From Nostoc cf. edaphicum LEGE 07299 (GTDB lineage: Bacteria; Cyanobacteriota; Cyanobacteriia; Cyanobacteriales; Nostocaceae): a stretch of DNA of 7,640 bases. The stretch is taken from positions 1 through 7,640 of the forward strand of contig NZ_JADEXF010000127.1 in assembly GCF_015207245.1 (NCBI RefSeq). The letters are read 5' to 3'. Both the position numbers and the translations under genes were made by a program. The notes under the pieces are model-generated. The model made no database searches. It was not told the origin of the DNA and saw only the letters and a program-made list of their open reading frames with translations. Numbering within the stretch: the first letter of the stretch is position 1; the number at the start of each line of letters is the position of its first letter. Below are positions 6,253 to 7,640 of this stretch, one piece after another.

Positions 6253-6606
6253 ATGTCTTTAAACCGTGAGAAATATCTGGCATTCGTAACTTTATTAGAG
6301 CAATTACGCTCCGATGCCACAACTACCCAAATCGTTGCGCCAGAACTGCGGCAGCGTGTAGCCACCTTGCAGCAATTTTTCGGGCAACAGATTGTGCCTT
6401 TGGCTGATGAAAACTGGCGAGTGCAGTCTTATCAAACGGAGATGAGCAAGCAATTGCGCCTGTTGGAAATAGATGTGATGTTTTTCCAAGGAGCGCGGCA
6501 AGCATCTACTGTACAAACTAGACTTCAAACGATTAGCGATCGCTTGACAACCCTCATTCAATACTGTGATGCCATTCTGCAACCAGAAGCGGAAGGAGAA
6601 AAATAA
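6253..6606 (+). CDS. patD: PatD-like heterocyst frequency control protein
   Basis: A 117-residue, mostly helical, cytoplasmic protein with no signal peptide or membrane segment. Its conserved centre reads RVQSYQTEMSKQLRLL (56-71) followed by DVMFFQGARQ and then SDRLTTLIQYCDAIL. I recognise this pattern from cyanobacterial proteins annotated as heterocyst frequency control protein PatD; in Anabaena PatD limits or optimises the share of cells that become heterocysts and is reported to act with the division protein FtsZ. The first 45 residues (LLEQLRSDATTTQI...) are less conserved. The start is ATG 6253; no strong Shine-Dalgarno sequence is visible. It diverges from rel across 294 bp and is followed by a transporter relic on the same strand 49 bp later. 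Family assignment is from memory of the motif; the alternative is an uncharacterised cyanobacterial helical protein. Confidence 0.62.
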   Translation: MSLNREKYLAFVTLLEQLRSDATTTQIVAPELRQRVATLQQFFGQQIVPLADENWRVQSYQTEMSKQLRLLEIDVMFFQGARQASTVQTRLQTISDRLTTLIQYCDAILQPEAEGEK

Positions 6607-6655
6607 CAATTGTTCACCTTTTTCTCTAATTTCTCCATCATCTCATTTATGACCT

Positions 6656-7340
6656 ATGATGGAAAGTTATTTTGCTAACAAGTTGGAATTGGGTTTGGGT
6701 GCAACTGTTAGTGAAGTCGGCTGGGTAGTAACTGGATATGCGATCGCAAATGTCGTCTTAATTCCCTTATCTGCATGGCTGGGAGATTACTTTGGACGCA
6801 AAACCTACTTTATCTTCTCGTTGATTGGCTTTACCCTGGCCTCGGTTTTATGCGGTTTGGCATTTAATCTGTCGATGCTAGTTTTTTCTCGAATTCTTCA
6901 AGGTTTGTGTGGTGGCGGATTGCTAGCTAAAGCCCAAGCGATTTTGTTCGAGACTTTTCCACCTGCTGAACAGGGTTTAGCACAGGCAGTTTTTGGGGTA
7001 GGTGTAATTGCTGGCCCAGCCATCGGCCCAACTTTAGGAGGATTTTTGGTAGATGGTTTGGGCTGGCGGTGGATTTTCTTCGTTAATATTCCCTTCGGGA
7101 TCGTTGCAGTGGCGATGTCTTTCATGTTTTGCCCCAAGACAAAGATAAGAGTGAGACACAAAGCCAAGCCGTTGATTGGTTCGGGATTAGGTTTTTAGTT
7201 ATCGCTATGATACTCAAGCTGCGGTTTTATCTTACGCAGATTGCTTTCGAGTGGTAGGGATAGGGTTTCTTTGCTCATTACCTCTGTTGCTATTTCTGGG
7301 TAAAGGCGGTGCAAGAGCAAAAGCGCCAGTCGGTCACTAG
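6656..7340 (+). pseudogene. Collapsed DHA2-family (EmrB/QacA) MFS drug-efflux transporter
   Basis: Frame 1 from ATG 6656 encodes membrane segments 2-6 of a 14-segment DHA2 exporter: VGWVVTGYAIANVVLIPL, motif A GDYFGRK (43-49), RILQGLCGGG, motif C GPAIGPTLGG (120-129) and WRWIFFVNIPFG. The usual first segment (…VNVALP) is missing; an in-frame TGA lies two codons upstream. Near 7127-7134 (TTTTGCCCC) the natural reading moves to another frame, giving PQDKDKSETQSQAVDWFGI, the normal linker after segment 6, as if one base had been lost. From about 7200 a third frame reads TQAAVLSYADCFRVVGIGFL and then SLPLLLFLGKGGARAKAP, ending at TAG 7338-7340. This is the expected C-terminus of the family, with its last membrane segment. 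So segments 7-13, roughly 280 residues, have been deleted. Intact relatives have about 510-550 residues. It is not functional as a transporter. Confidence 0.85.
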
Positions 7341-7473
7341 GAGTAAGATAAATAGCGATCGCATCCCTAATTCTCAATAATCTGACTGCAAAACTGCGTA
7401 ATAATAAGCCTTCAGAATTATTCTCTATCGAAAGTCACAGCAGAAAATTAATATACACGGACTGATCTAGATG

Positions 7474-7510
7474 AAAAAAGTAAAAGTCCCACTCAGTTTT
7501 GAGCGGGACT
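7474..7510 (-). terminator. Intrinsic terminator for the minus-strand gene entering from the right
   Basis: On the minus strand AGTCCCGCTC (7510 down) pairs with GAGTGGGACT, ten pairs including one G-U, with a 6-nt loop, and is followed by TTTTACTTTTTT. It lies about 37 nt after the stop of the small membrane protein at 7548. The clean U-tract on that side fixes the strand. Confidence 0.8.
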
Positions 7511-7547
7511 ATATGAAGTCTTATTGCTAAAATGAGAAATCTTGATC

Positions 7548-7640
7548 TTAGAAAAAGTTCATTATTGTAATAACCCCAACGCTGGTTAACATCATTAAAG
7601 CGCCCATAATTATAGACTGGCCTAATGGATTGCTGAATTT
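7548..7640 (-). CDS. C-terminal end of a small membrane protein (partial)
   Basis: Thirty codons run from the window edge to TAA at 7548-7550. They read KFSNPLGQ, then a hydrophobic helix (SIIMGALMMLTSVGVITIM) and NFF at the end. This looks like a single C-terminal transmembrane segment of a thylakoid or plasma-membrane protein. The strong minus-strand terminator just downstream supports a real, expressed gene. I do not recognise the family; the N-terminus and start lie outside the window. Confidence 0.55.
   Translation of the reverse strand, partial: KFSNPLGQSIIMGALMMLTSVGVITIMNFF

Noticed and set aside
6304..6609. Minus-strand frames of 60-101 codons opposite the PatD-like gene
   Set aside because: They are shadows of the plus-strand gene, which carries the conserved motif.
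7195..7377. Minus-strand 60-codon frame, open further upstream, with plausible leucine-rich sequence
   Set aside because: It is antisense to the plus-strand C-terminal remnant of the MFS transporter, which explains the coding look; it has only a TTG start and no Shine-Dalgarno sequence.
7471..7530. Small plus-strand ORF starting MKKVKVPLSF
   Set aside because: It reads through the minus-strand terminator hairpin, is only 19 codons long and has no family signal.

Overview
The window looks like chromosome of a filamentous, heterocyst-forming cyanobacterium (Nostoc/Anabaena type). Four things point there: seven copies of the HIP1 octamer GCGATCGC in 7.6 kb, short cyanobacterial-style dispersed repeats, a full-length bifunctional Rel/SpoT enzyme, and a small protein that I recognise as probably PatD, a heterocyst-frequency factor. 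The organism call is inference; there is no rRNA or other marker gene.

Layout. (1) 73-1628, minus strand: a two-gene unit made of a protealysin-like M4 metalloprotease followed downstream by its presumed proteinaceous inhibitor of the emfourin family. Each gene has a clear Shine-Dalgarno sequence, and an 11-bp hairpin lies between them. (2) 2041-3608: a damaged zone. A C-terminal remnant of a class I SAM-dependent methyltransferase (minus) lies head-to-head with a sensor histidine kinase (plus). The kinase is split by an in-frame TAG and also carries a 24-nt in-frame palindromic insertion that interrupts what would otherwise be a HIP1 site. (3) 3649-3676: a repeat-like hairpin between the convergent kinase and rel genes. 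(4) 3688-5958, minus: an intact 756-codon (p)ppGpp synthetase/hydrolase. (5) 5959-6252: a structured intergenic region with several hairpins, the last resembling a plus-strand terminator. It may encode a small RNA or be a leader. (6) 6253-6606, plus: the PatD-like gene. (7) 6656-7340, plus: a collapsed DHA2-family MFS transporter that lacks its first membrane segment, has a frameshift, and has lost its middle by internal deletion, while its true C-terminus is still readable in a third frame. (8) 7474-7640, minus: a strong terminator and the last 30 codons of a small membrane protein that begins outside the window.

Working together: the protease and inhibitor are a self-contained proteolytic pair. 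Rel sets (p)ppGpp levels and is divergent from the PatD-like gene, so the intergenic region between them may serve both starvation signalling and heterocyst patterning; this is inference from layout. Three of the seven genes seen at full or near-full extent (methyltransferase, kinase, transporter) are broken, an unusually high proportion that suggests either genome decay, as in symbiotic cyanobacteria, or sequence errors at two of the lesions.
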